The translations under genes and the position numbers were made by a program. A DNA stretch of 64,000 bases, taken from positions 24,813,866 through 24,877,865 of the forward strand of contig JALGQZ010000008.1 in NCBI GenBank assembly GCA_023105745.1, written 5' to 3'. This document shows, piece by piece, positions 1 to 12,618 of this stretch. The notes under the pieces are model-generated. The model did not search any database. It was given only the letters and a program-made list of their open reading frames with translations, and was not told the origin of the DNA. Numbering within the stretch: position 1 is the stretch's first letter; every line of letters begins with the position of its first letter. The DNA comes from Austropuccinia psidii. Lineage: Eukaryota > Basidiomycota > Pucciniomycetes > Pucciniales > Sphaerophragmiaceae.

Positions 1-2842
1 AGGGATAAATAATTATTCTCCTTCTTGGTATATAATTAATTTCATGTGGAGAAGAGGAGAAATTGAGGAAGAGAGGCCCTCTATTTATATTATTTTGGCT
101 CTTTGTAGAGGCACTCAAAAGCAAGGTACTGGGAATTTTTCACTTCTTTTGGCTGGGATGACTTTTTTATAGTGGTAAGATACCATTTTTTGGCTTAGTG
201 CACCATTTGTATGTATGATTATGTAATCTGAGATTTCTTTTCTGGTGAGTGATCTTTATATGCTGTCATTTCTTGGAGGTATTTCACCATATCTTCAGCT
301 GACTGAAACATTTTCATGCATGATTATGTGATATGGCTTAACCTTTTTTTCTGAGGAATTTCGTGTGGCTTCATTTCTTGAAGGTATGGCACCATTTGTT
401 TGGTTTGTTGCATCATTTTTGGTGGGATGAGGTGATTTTGTACAGTTATTGCACCATAGGACTGTGCACTGTTTGAACTGCAGGTTAAGAGTTCTGTGTA
501 CTGTGGGGATTCTATTTTTCCTGTATTGGATTTAATTGTACTTAATTCAACTTTGTTTTTGTTTTTTCATTCATTTTTTCTGGCTTATCAGGTGGCTGTG
601 CTTTTATTTCCACAGATATGCTGTGTAATTTGAGGTTTTGATGTATTTTTCTTGCTTTCTTGTGAATGTTGTTTAATACAGTTTTGATTTATTACTTATT
701 GAAGTGAGCTCAATTTAATAAATGCATTACTGAGTAATCCAAAATCTGAGCAGAACTAGGGTAAATTAAGTGTCTCACCACTTCTTCCATTTTTAAATTT
801 AACATTTTTGATATCTTTTCCTTTGCTTTTCCTCATTTTGTTGTTATTCTTTTAATAAAATTGACCATTATTTTATAATTTTCTTATGGGATTATACATA
901 CTGATGAACATAAATCCATTTTACTTCTGAATTCCCCTATCATAATTCATTAATTATCAATTTTTATTTTTTGATTCTTCAATTGATAGCCTTATAAATG
1001 AAATTCCACTTGAAACTGGGCCATTAAGGTATGGAATACCACAATTTCTAAGCTTATTATATCTAAATAAATTGGTCCTGGTTTCTTAATCTGAGCTATA
1101 ATAACTGTTCCCTTATTTTCAGAACTCAAAGTACTGGAAGGGGTATTTCTGCTTACTGTTGAATCTTTTTCAAGATTTTCTTTTCTTACAATTACTCAAG
1201 ACACAAAAATAAAGTCAGAAAACAATTTTTTAGTGAAAAGGAAATAAAAAATAAAGCCTCAATTACAGTATTAAAAAGGGATATTTTTTATAAATTTTTT
1301 AAGGTTTTCAATTAAAAAGTAGATTTTGGAAAGATTTAAAGAAGTACTTTACAGGTAAAGATCACAAACATTACCCCATATGTATTGTGTGGATATGAAG
1401 CTTTGATTATATATGAAGTAATTTTCATGTCCTCAAGAGTTATATAGGGAAAAATATGTAAAAAAGAGTCAATTTAATAGTTTTAAGAAGAAAAACCAAG
1501 ATTTCTTGTTTCTAGCCATCTTGGGAATAAAGAAATAATATTATTAAGACTCACTGTTTTACCAAAAATAAAAAACCTATCCCAAAATACTCTATAAATG
1601 ATCTTTATGGCTAAAAATAAATTTCTAAAAGAGAAATTCCAATTGGAATTAATTGAGAAAAGTACTGTAACAAATTAATATTTGAAAATATTCTCTCAAG
1701 GTAATATTAAAGAGAAAACAGGGCCAAAATTTACTAGAGTGGATTTGGGTCAAAGTAACAAAGATTACATTGTTAAAAGATGCTTTAATTAAGTTTTGGG
1801 GTACTTAAAGGGTAAAGGTGAGTAAGAAGAGTCACAAAATATGATTTTTATTGGCCGTTTTTGGTTAAAATTATTAAAATTATTTCAAAAATTGTGGTTT
1901 TAATCTTTTATTTATTGGTTTAACAATTTTCAAATTAACTGTAAGAGGAAAAGGTTTTCACATAAAGAGAGAAGATGGGACAGAGATGACATTCTTTTGT
2001 AGCTACAAATTTTCTTCCTACAAAGTTCAAATTTACTCTAATAAGCTCTCAGAAACACATTGACAACAGAAAATCCAAATATGGCATTATTGAACCCTGG
2101 TTTGGACCCAAAAAGGGCCAGTTTTAGCCATTTTAGTCTTGTAAACCAGCTATTAATATAGTAATGGTGATTTTTATGCACCCAAAACACTTCAGGATCT
2201 ATGTTTGAGATTTTTAGAATCATCTAAAACTTCTTTTTTTAAGCTTTACCCACTTGGAAACAGCTAAAGCTTCCCTGGTTGATATCAAAATCTTGTTATC
2301 AATTTAGTCACAGACCATGTGACTCAATTACATGCCAAAGATAATGATCTTTTGTGTGGACTTTGACATCCCAAGAATTTTAGAAAGGAATTCAGGGGAG
2401 TCTGTGACCCTTTGGGCCAAGATTCCTTTTCCCCCAAAAGATTTAATGTTTCCAATTTATTTTATTCTAATTCCTCCACTTTTATTACACTTAATTTTTA
2501 AACATTTAACCAAATTTAAATTTACAGTACACAAATGTAATTATTTATTCCTCATCTGTAGATTAAAGTTCATCCCTCTAATACATTCACACACATTAAT
2601 ATATAAGCTGTAAAGACTTAAATGCCTAATAGATTCTAAGCTACACAACACACCTCAGTTTTAACAGAAAAATTGATGGTTAACACAACATTTGATATGA
2701 ATAAAGTTCAAGATCTGAGGATTTTCAGATGTTCATACAGAAAATACCTACAGCTTAATATAGGCTGATTTAGATTTAAGTTACAGAAATTTCACTCAGA
2801 GGTGACTCCACCTGAAATCTCATGGGGGATCCAGAGGTGAAA
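1..2842. other. AT-rich non-coding DNA
   Basis: No reading frame here has recognisable protein similarity or plausible length, and I see no splice-linked exons. The DNA is AT-rich with many homopolymer runs. The only structure I find is a short imperfect tandem duplication near the left end (listed separately). It may be old, unrecognisable transposon sequence. Confidence 0.6.
211..395 (+). repeat. imperfect tandem duplication, ~80-bp unit
   Basis: Two related stretches, 211-290 and 316-395, both begin ATG(T/C)ATGATTATGT and end with a TTTCTTG(G/A)AGGTAT...CACCAT motif, offset by about 105 bp. They differ at many positions, so the duplication is old. No function is suggested. Confidence 0.5.
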
Positions 2843-2850
2843 TAAATTTA

Positions 2851-2956
2851 GGGTGTTGGTAAACACACGTAAGCCCTTACGTGTTTTTACCATAAACTTA
2901 CGTGTTTTTACCAAATTATGGCCAAAACACGTAATTTTATGGTAAAAACACGTAAG
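2851..2956 (+). repeat. left terminal inverted repeat
   Basis: This end is built from several alternating copies of TTACGTGTTTTTACC and its complement, including the local palindrome CGTAAGCCCTTACG. It aligns along its whole length with the complement of 4138-4245 with scattered mismatches. Confidence 0.75.
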
Positions 2957-3403
2957 TAACCTAATTTTTTTGTAAAAATTCGTCAGGCTCATTTTTGAGA
3001 ATTTTTAACATTTTTTTTGCCATATTTTTTCCAACATGGGATGTGAAGGTCCCCAAATTTTTTCAAATTTTTTTTTTGCCCAATTTTTCTATTTTGGGCA
3101 ATTTGGTAAAATGGCCCATTTCTTTGAAAAAATGCATTAAAAATGTTCCCACTTATAAATTTCAATAATTTTTTTTAAAATGAAGGTGAGAATGTTGAGA
3201 ATAATAAACCAGAAGCCCAACATTTTGGTATTTTTTTTGCAAGAACATTTGTAGGCCCAAAAAGTCCATGTTTTTTTATGTTTTTTTGTTCATGTTTGTA
3301 ATTAAATTGAAAATGCCATTTATGACATAAATTGAATTCAAAATTTAATTTATGATGAGTGGAAGTTAAAATTTGATTTTTGGCATTAACAGTGCCATTT
3401 ATC

Positions 3404-4130
3404 ATATCAAAAGTGCCATAAATGGCATCACTAATGACATAATAATGCCATAAATGGCATCAAGAATGACATACAGATGCCATTTATGGCCAGAAAATTG
3501 GCATAAATGGCATTACAGCAATGCCATAAATTGAATTTAATGGCCTTGAAAATGCCATTTATGCATTTAAAAATGCCATAAATGGCCTTAAAAATGGCAT
3601 GAATGACCTTAACATTGGCCTTAAAAATGGAATTAATGGCCTTAACTATAACATAAATGGCATCAAAAATGCCATTTATGGAATCAAAAATTCCATTTGT
3701 GGCATTACATAAATGGAATTAACAATGCCATTTATGGTGTTACATAAATGGCATTATGCCATTTATTGCAATGATAATGCCATTCATGGTATTAGTAATG
3801 CCATTAATGGCATTGTTAATGTGGCATTATTAATGCCATTTATGGCATTAATGGCATCAGAAATGTTGCATTTTTGATGCCACAAATGGCATTTTTGATG
3901 CCATAGATGGCATTAATGGCATCAATCATATTTCATTGATAATGCCATTAATGGCACTGTTAATGCCATTTGTTATGGCATTGTTGATTCCATAAATGGC
4001 ATTAATGGCATCAGAAATATTTCATTGATAATTCCATTAATGGAACTGTTAATGCCATAAATGGAATTTTTAATGCCACAAATGGCATTAATGGCATCAT
4101 AAATGCCATAAATAGCCATATTCCATTTAA
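3404..4130. repeat. palindromic ATGCCAT/ATGGCAT array
   Basis: Roughly 0.7 kb is made of irregularly spaced ATGCCAT and ATGGCAT words in alternating orientation, for example ATGCCATTTATGGC and ATGGCATTAATGCC. Many neighbouring words form perfect or near-perfect inverted pairs separated by 2-10 bases, so either strand could fold into a chain of small hairpins. It is the interior of the inverted-repeat element and encodes no protein. Confidence 0.75.
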
Positions 4131-4137
4131 AAACCAT

Positions 4138-4245
4138 CCCTTATGTGTTTTTACCATAAAATTACGTGTTTTTACCAATTGATGGTAAAAACATGTAAGT
4201 TTTTAGTAAAAACACGTAAGCTCTTACGTGTTTTTACCAATACCC
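4138..4245 (-). repeat. right terminal inverted repeat
   Basis: The complement reads GGGTATTGGTAAAAACACG and follows the left TIR nearly base for base, with the same repeated ACGTGTTTTTACC modules. It is directly followed by TAAATTTA. Confidence 0.75.
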
Positions 4246-4253
4246 TAAATTTA

Positions 4254-6959
4254 ATATGTTTATCCAATGTAGAAATTTTATAATTGATTTTATTAATTTT
4301 TTTCAAAAAATTATTTTCTTTGTAGAATTTTTGTTAAAAATTCATTTTTACTTAATTTTGTTCAAGTAAAAATCTTTTTTACAGTTTTTTGTTAAATTTT
4401 ATCTTTATAAAAATTTATCATTCTGTATATTTTACTATAAAACTTCTTTTAATATTCAAAATTCACTATATTAAGTGTAATTATGAGTTATATTTAAATT
4501 TCTGGTCTTTTGAGTAAATGAAAATACCTCTAAGGATCACATTTATGTTCATAAAAAAATCATTTCAGGAGGTGCTTCATTGTCAGTTGAAACTGTAATC
4601 TTTCAAAGTAAACAAATACTAAAAGAAGAAAATCAGAATTTCTAAACCCTTGTGTTTATTACCCATCAAAATAACATCCCATTATCAGAGATTCTAAATC
4701 CAGAAAAGAAAAATTAATATAACACTTCCACTGAAAAGTTATTTGAACAGAAGGATTCATTACCTAAAGATAAAGAGGAATTTTACTTCAAAGATCCATC
4801 TCTTCCAGTGCTGCTTGTGCGTGAAGCTTAAAATTCAATAAATTGTATTTTGAGCTATACGCCTTCTTTCTAATCAAAGGAGGATGACCAGTTGAGTGAC
4901 ACACTGGAGGCCTTAAATTCCTTTCTTAATTACCAATCTTTTAATAATTGCAAAAATACCTCATTTTTTGATGATTTGAATTTTAAATAGTTTTATTTTA
5001 TTTTTACACTTCCTTTCTTTAATATTTTTGATTATGCTTTATTTAAAGTGGTTAATTTCATTACTATCATACTTGCAAATGTACTACAGTATATTTAAAG
5101 GTGAGATTATGAGTTTATTATGATTTTTTTTACAAATTTTTGGTCCCTCATTACAGTGCACGGCCTTTGCAGGTGAGAGACCCAAAATTCAATATTGAAG
5201 GATAGGTTTCAGTGGGACCTGCCAAAACCCATGAAAAAGAATTTCCACCAACTGGTATGGGTTTTTAAAATTTCTACTGCACTATGTAGGGGGGGAAGAT
5301 CAAGCACAATTAGCTTTGAATTAGTTGTATTTTCCAGGAAAAATATGAAGCATATTTTGAAGTTAAAGAAACTTTTTTTCTATATTTAAAAAAATCTTTT
5401 TTCAAGTTAATTTCAATGATAGAAAGTTGATCAAGTGATTAAGATCCTAGCTGAATACTATCTAATTAAACCAAGGAGATATTATTGCCTCTCATACAGG
5501 TTCAGGAAGCCACAAATCAAAATATCTATACCTCTCTCATGGCTGGGGCAAATGGCACTACCAATTTTAAAACAGATTCTTTAAGTGATAATCACTGTAT
5601 AAGCATTTTTTTTAATGTAAATATCAGATAAGCACCACTTCCATAATTTCCATCTTCGTGCTCTGCATAATTTTCTGATAAATCTTTAACCAAGTGGAAG
5701 AGCTTTTTTCATAAATTGCTATCACCAGGAAGAAAAAAAGACTCATGATATTCAAAATATTGTGGAAATACTTCTTCTTCACGTAAATAAATATTTCTTG
5801 ATTTTAATACCTTTCAATCAAGTTTGTGTGACACCAGGGAATATGCTCAATAACCCAAACGTAGTAAAAGTGTGTTGAGTTGGGATTATGGCATTAAGTA
5901 AGTATGGATGCAGTCTTTGATCAGTATTTTTTCAAAAATTCAATTTTTGATTTATTTTATTATTAGTATTTTTCAAACAAATTCACAATAAAGTCAACAT
6001 TCCCCGGAATGTGTGGTAGATTTTTTAGTGAAATGGAACAAGACTAATCCTTTGAGAGATGAATAGCTGAATATTTTAATTTTTAATTTAAATAAAATAG
6101 GTTTCCCTATAGAAATGAAAAAATGACTCAAAAAATTATCAGTCTTGTTTCATTCTTAGTTACTTTCAGAATCAAACTAAAAAGCTAAAAAGAATTTCAA
6201 CTTTTCTGCAGTGGACTTTTTTAGCAGCACAGTAAAACTGTCTGATGCAGAACAGGTGAGTGGATTCTGGGGTACTTCAAGGTGACTTATTTTGAGTTAG
6301 CTTGTCTTTTCAGCCATTATTATCAACCACATAGTTCAGCTTATGGAACAATCAAAAAGATCAAGGTCATCATTGCCACTGGTTTCTCTTTTGGTGCAAG
6401 TAACTCAGGAAATCAGTGGAAAAAAAGTGCAACTTGCCATTCCCCGCGCCGGTACGAACCGGCCCCCAGTATACGCATTGCCTACGTCATCACCTTTTCT
6501 GTATAAGCATCTTGCATTCATTGCCCCAATGCGCCTTCTGGTTCCGCCATTGCTCCAGGAGGATGGTGTCTCTAAACTGAAAATCAAAAGGTACTGTACG
6601 TGCAAGATTCATTGCCATTTATTTGATTTTTTTATTGGTGACTCACTTCCTGCTTTAGTCATTTCTGTTAGGCAACCATCATAAGAAGTTTCAATCGAAG
6701 CTGACTTGGACAGCTGGCATCCAGCAACTGCAATTTCTGTCGCCACAACTCGATATTTTGATTGGATTGAGAACCATGGTTAATTGGCAAACCTATAATT
6801 CCTTTCAAAAGTAGTTGAAACTGTATTAAAGGGATTTGTTTATTATGCCAGGCTACCACAAGTACCGGTGGATCAAGAGATTCAAAATTGCCGCCAACCA
6901 ATTTACCGGCTGATCAAGCGAGGCATTTGGAGAAACATGGCTCAATTGGCGGAGCCCAA
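4254..6959. other. non-coding DNA leading into the adenylate kinase gene
   Basis: From 4254 to about 6230 the DNA is AT-rich and I recognise nothing coding. From about 6230 base composition rises in GC. An intron-like segment with GTGAGT at 6256 and TTTTCAG ending at 6313, and several short open frames, lie here, but none matches a family I know. This part may hold the promoter, 5' UTR and perhaps untranslated or unrecognised upstream exons of the kinase gene. A candidate acceptor TATTATGCCAG ends at 6851 and opens the kinase frame upstream of the start I chose. Confidence 0.5.
6448..6463. other. GC-rich hairpin upstream of adenylate kinase
   Basis: GCCGGT-ACGA-ACCGGC is a perfect 6-bp stem with a four-base loop inside the only strongly GC-rich patch of the window. 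A CTACGTCATC sequence (CRE/ATF-like ACGTCA core) lies about 20 bp downstream. A promoter role is inference from position only. Confidence 0.35.
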
Positions 6960-8240
<1,281 letters not shown>

Positions 8241-11200
8241 GGATCTAAACCTATAAATCGTTATTCTTGGTGTGTATTTAGTGTTGAAGTCATCCTTGAG
8301 GCTAAGAATTGTATTGACTTTTTTTAACGTCACCAGAATACTTTTAGCTCCTTAAAGCTAGCTGTCTTATTGGATTTACCTTCATTAGGAAAATAAAAAA
8401 GAAATAACAAAGAAAAAAACTTAAGAAGGCATTTTTTAGACCTTTTTAGAGACATGCACTTTTTCTAATCCCTCTCACGGCACTGAACTCCGTGATTTTG
8501 GCTAAAATTTTCAGCAGTTGGTTTGAGAACTGACTAGGTAGGTATCAACTTTTTAATTTTTTAATGAGGTCCTATCATACACCCGAATGCACCTTGTGGC
8601 TTGAGTATTTACATGCGGATACCCAACCTCTGGGAATATATCGTACATTCCTGTTAAAATTTTATCAAATTAATGGGACACCAAATTTACGTTTGTTGAA
8701 GTCATTCGAATGAATTACTCCGTAGGGGGATTGTACATGCATTGCTTCCATTTTCAAGCATTCATTCTCGGCTGCAGATTCTTCTCAGTGCTTCAAGTTA
8801 AATAATTAGTTTTTAACGTATTCTTTCATATTATTTTTTGTGCGACATTAGCTTACCATTTTGCGGATAAACATGGAAAACCCATGTCTGCTCTTCAGGT
8901 GGGAGAGCTTCAGCACACACTCGTATTGTCTAATCGAATTTCCCAACTCGAATGAAGTCAAGCTTCTTGAAACATACAAAATGACACAGAAGGATTGATA
9001 AAACCATAAAGCAACTTATCCATGGATTAAGGACCTACGTATTAGGTTAAACATACAAGAAATAATTGTATGATTGCAAAGATGTTGAAACAGCCAATTG
9101 CATATGTGAGTTAGGAGTTCTAAACATTTGGACATAGTGCGAGTTTGAAGGAATCATTAAAAATTTATGTTCATTATCATGTGTCTTGTGTATGAGCTGC
9201 AGTGATCTGGAACTAACCTTGAAATCAAGGTTGGACGTGCAATTAGTATGCGGCGTAAAGTGAGTTTAGCCTGTTTTCAAGTCACACATGTCCAGTAGAC
9301 AAATAAAATGGACAGGCAGACTAAATCACTTGAAAAGTGAATTTGAAAATCGAATTTAAATAGTCCAGCTTTCAAGTGAATCTTGGCTGACTTCCATAAA
9401 ATCAGCTAAGAAGTGTGTTGATCATTTTTTCACTGATACCTTTGATGCTCTGAGATCTAGTACAATAATGAGTTGTGTGGCTTACTTTTTTGAAACAAGC
9501 CAACCTAAAGTTGACAAATGATCAACAACTTTTGGAAACTGGTCCAAAACTCATTTACAATAAGACAAGAGTTTTTTGCAATGAGACAATAACAACTGAT
9601 CACTTCCAAATTTCATTTTGCACCTTCCCCAAACTCAACTTGCAGATCTTACTGTGGAGCAAGGCTGCACAAGCAGGTGTACTAGTGTGTAGACTACCGA
9701 GTACCCTGCTGTAGTAGTACTGCAAGAAGCAAATTCTTCCTTTTATAAATACTGCAATTTGACAGGTCCAACCCAAACTGCAACTATGCAGTTTTGTACC
9801 TGCCAATAAAAAATCGGCAGTACTTACTACAAATTTACAAGATACTCTGCAATTTTGCAAATGTCTCATTCCCTCTGAGGCATCTGTTTCAACATTTTTG
9901 TCAAAGCAGTCCTACTTATTTGTAATACCATACTGCAAATAGTCCAAAATTGTACAAATGACATTGCAGTACCATACTTATTGCAAAGTAACTCTATGAC
10001 AGCATTACTGAAAACTGAAGATATACTGCTTGTCCCGCTTTCTGCAGAGTAGCTGCTTCAGAATGACTGCATGGATGTTAATCTTACACTGAAATTGGGT
10101 ATGGACACCCCCAAATTCAAGCTCTGCCACTCTTTATCTGTCAATGGAAAATAAGTATGCTGTATTCACAAGGGCTTCCACCCAACCTGACTAAAATAGG
10201 TATTTCTTGGAGAAATTCCCAGAGGGGATGATACTTAGAGCATCTTTTATGAGGAAACCTATAAAAAATTCAAGCAGGATTGGGGTTTGGTATGTGTGGC
10301 ATGTGCTCACTGGTACCAAGAATATCTTTTTAAAACCTTTTTTCACTAACAAAGAAGAAAAATAAACACAAAGAAAAGAAATCACCATAGAAGATTTTAA
10401 TCATAGGAGTTCAGAAGCCCAATTTGAGAACACATTCCCTGAAGGAAGGTTTGTTTCTGGGATTTCTAGAAACCTTTTCACCATGAGTCTTAAAGTTGGA
10501 AACACAAATTTTTTGCCAATCCCAAAAAGAAGAATTTCAGTTGTCTTTGGATCATATCATTTGGAAGGGAATCTGGTTAGCTCCTCTTTTAAACTATTAC
10601 CCTTTTGATGGTCATATAAACACATATTATCAAGTAGAACCAAGCTGGTTTTGTATAAAATTGCACTTTTTGGAAAGAAACTGTGTTGCATATAGTTCTT
10701 TTTGGCCTTGTCTTTAAAGGTGGCTTTTAAATGCACAGGTGAAGTTTCAAAAGGAGTCAGAGTTAAAATGTGCAATGAAAAAAAATAAATTTCAATTGTG
10801 AATCAAGTATTGTTTCACAGATCAAAAGTATGTTCATAAGAAATGTCTTTAGGTACATTTTTCTTACTTGAGTCATAAATGAGTTCACTGAGGAATTATA
10901 AGTAGAAACTGAAACAAATCAGTTTTCCTAGCTTTATTGGTGCAATACATTCATGACCTGAACACCCAATGCACCAACTAATCAAGATCCTAAATAATAT
11001 CATTACAAGATGTAAGTTCAACATATGGCACATACAAAATGATAGCTCTTACCTTAAAAATATCCTATTTCCAACAACCTTCATATTAGTTTGAAGTATC
11101 CATCAATTAAATCCATAAATGCAATCAAATTGAGGTTGGTCCAAAAATGGGCCTTAAGCATGGTGAAGTTGTTTTTTTATGTATTATGAATTGTTTCTCA

Positions 11201-12618
11201 ATGAAAAAAACTAAATTGGATCAATGGAATCTGGGTTCTGTTTATCCAAAATTTATCTTCAAGACTCTCAAATAAATAAGCTCAAGTGAGAATCAAAAAG
11301 CCAGTTATTTTGTAATTCACAAGGGAAGATTTTAATCTGAGAAAAAATAACTGACAAAAATTTTGAGGTTCTCTAAAGAAAAATGATAAATAAAAGAATA
11401 TTAAAAAGTATTATAGTAAAAAGGGTGATGAAAAAATCACCTCATTTTAAATTCGAGGTCTGAAACTAGCTATACTGGAAGGTTGGTCCCATTGAGGCCT
11501 TTTTTTGGAATTTTCTAGCTTATGGAATAGTGTCAACTGGTTTGTTATAGCCCTTTTACTACCAGTTAAGTCTCACTTAATCTTATTTTTGCATGGTGTT
11601 CAACCTTTATCTAGAACCTTTTATTAAACAAAATAGTCATCAGCCTTCACAAAGTAAACCCAACTCAGCAAAAATTTGGCCTTTTCTCAATTTCACTAAC
11701 AAAGGCTTGGGTATTGTAGTATTTCTCACTTAGTAGTGTATAATTTGATGCTTTTCTTCCAATTGGAAAAGATATTAAAAATATTCAAATAAAAAAAGTT
11801 TAATAAATAGAAAAATCAACAAATTTTGAATAAAGGGGTTGAAACAATTAAGAATTCTTGAAGATACAGCTTTCATTTTCAAAAGAAGGAGTCACAAATG
11901 TTTGGAAAAAGGGGATTGGGAAAAATTTTGATAATTGAAAGAAAAGCAGAATTTGGTTTTAATTAAAGAAAAAAACAATTTTCTTTTTATGAAAAATGAA
12001 GTTTAAATGGAAAAAGCAAGAATTGAGAATTCTGAAAAAAAATTGAAATGCTGAATAATCAAAAAAACAACTTGAAATGTTGGCTTGTAGTAAGGATTAT
12101 TTTTTTGGAAATATATCAAATTAAAAAATATAATAGCTCAATTGAATTGAAGAGAAAGGTATTGACAATTAAACAGATAGTTTTGTCTTTGGGTTTTTGA
12201 TATTATATGTTAGGGTTTAAATAATAGCAAAAACATGGGAGAAATTACAAGAAGAAAAAAAAATCAAAAGTATAAGAAGAAAAAGTTTATCCTTTGCAAG
12301 GGGGTTTTGAAATCCCAAATCACCCCCTATTTCCCAATAATTACCAGATAAAGGTTTCCAGGATAGAATTTTTTTGAAATAGATAGGTGGTATTGGCCTG
12401 GTACAGGGGGAAATATTGGTTGGAGTGGCTAGTATCCCACTTGTGAAAACACTAAGTTAATTTAATATATACCAAGAGCAGTGTTTTTTAAATTGACCGC
12501 AGAGAGCTTTTCATATTCCTGTCTTACTTTTTAGAACTTATAGCTGAAATATTACTGCACAATACCAAATACATTATAAATTTATAAGTCTCCTGTTTTT
12601 AACTATATTATCTAGGTA
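8241..12618. other. non-coding AT-rich DNA downstream of adenylate kinase
   Basis: No coding exons are recognised. GC content falls steadily away from the kinase gene. Between 9640 and 10060 the word TACTGCA or its complement recurs several times (for example near 9716, 9749, 9928 and 9964). Short open frames occur but have low-complexity or unremarkable translations. Confidence 0.55.

Larger units (their letters stand above)
2851..4245. mobile_element. non-autonomous inverted-repeat (MITE-like/foldback) element
   Basis: The two ends are inverted copies of each other for about 105 bp, beginning GGGTGTTGGTAAA on the left and GGGTATTGGTAAA on the complement of the right. Both ends are flanked by TAAATTTA (2843-2850 and 4246-4253), which fits an 8-bp target duplication as made by hAT transposases. 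TAAATTTA is itself a palindrome, so it could instead be the outermost part of the TIR; if so the ends read TAGGG, also hAT-like. The interior has no transposase and is largely palindromic repeats. A degraded relative lies near 34729. Assignment to hAT is inference from TSD length and end sequence. Confidence 0.75.

Noticed and set aside
6421..6560. tRNA-like segment on the minus strand with GGTTCGTACC and a downstream T7 run
   Set aside because: No 7-bp acceptor stem, D arm or anticodon arm can be formed at the right distances. Kept only as a possible Pol III look-alike in a finding.
6343..6684. 113-codon plus-strand open frame upstream of adenylate kinase
   Set aside because: No recognisable domain, and competing open frames on both strands. 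GC-richer DNA alone lengthens open frames. It could be leader sequence, but I cannot support a protein.
9640..10060. Cluster of TACTGCA words downstream of adenylate kinase
   Set aside because: Only a handful of exact copies with irregular spacing and orientation; no array or known binding site.
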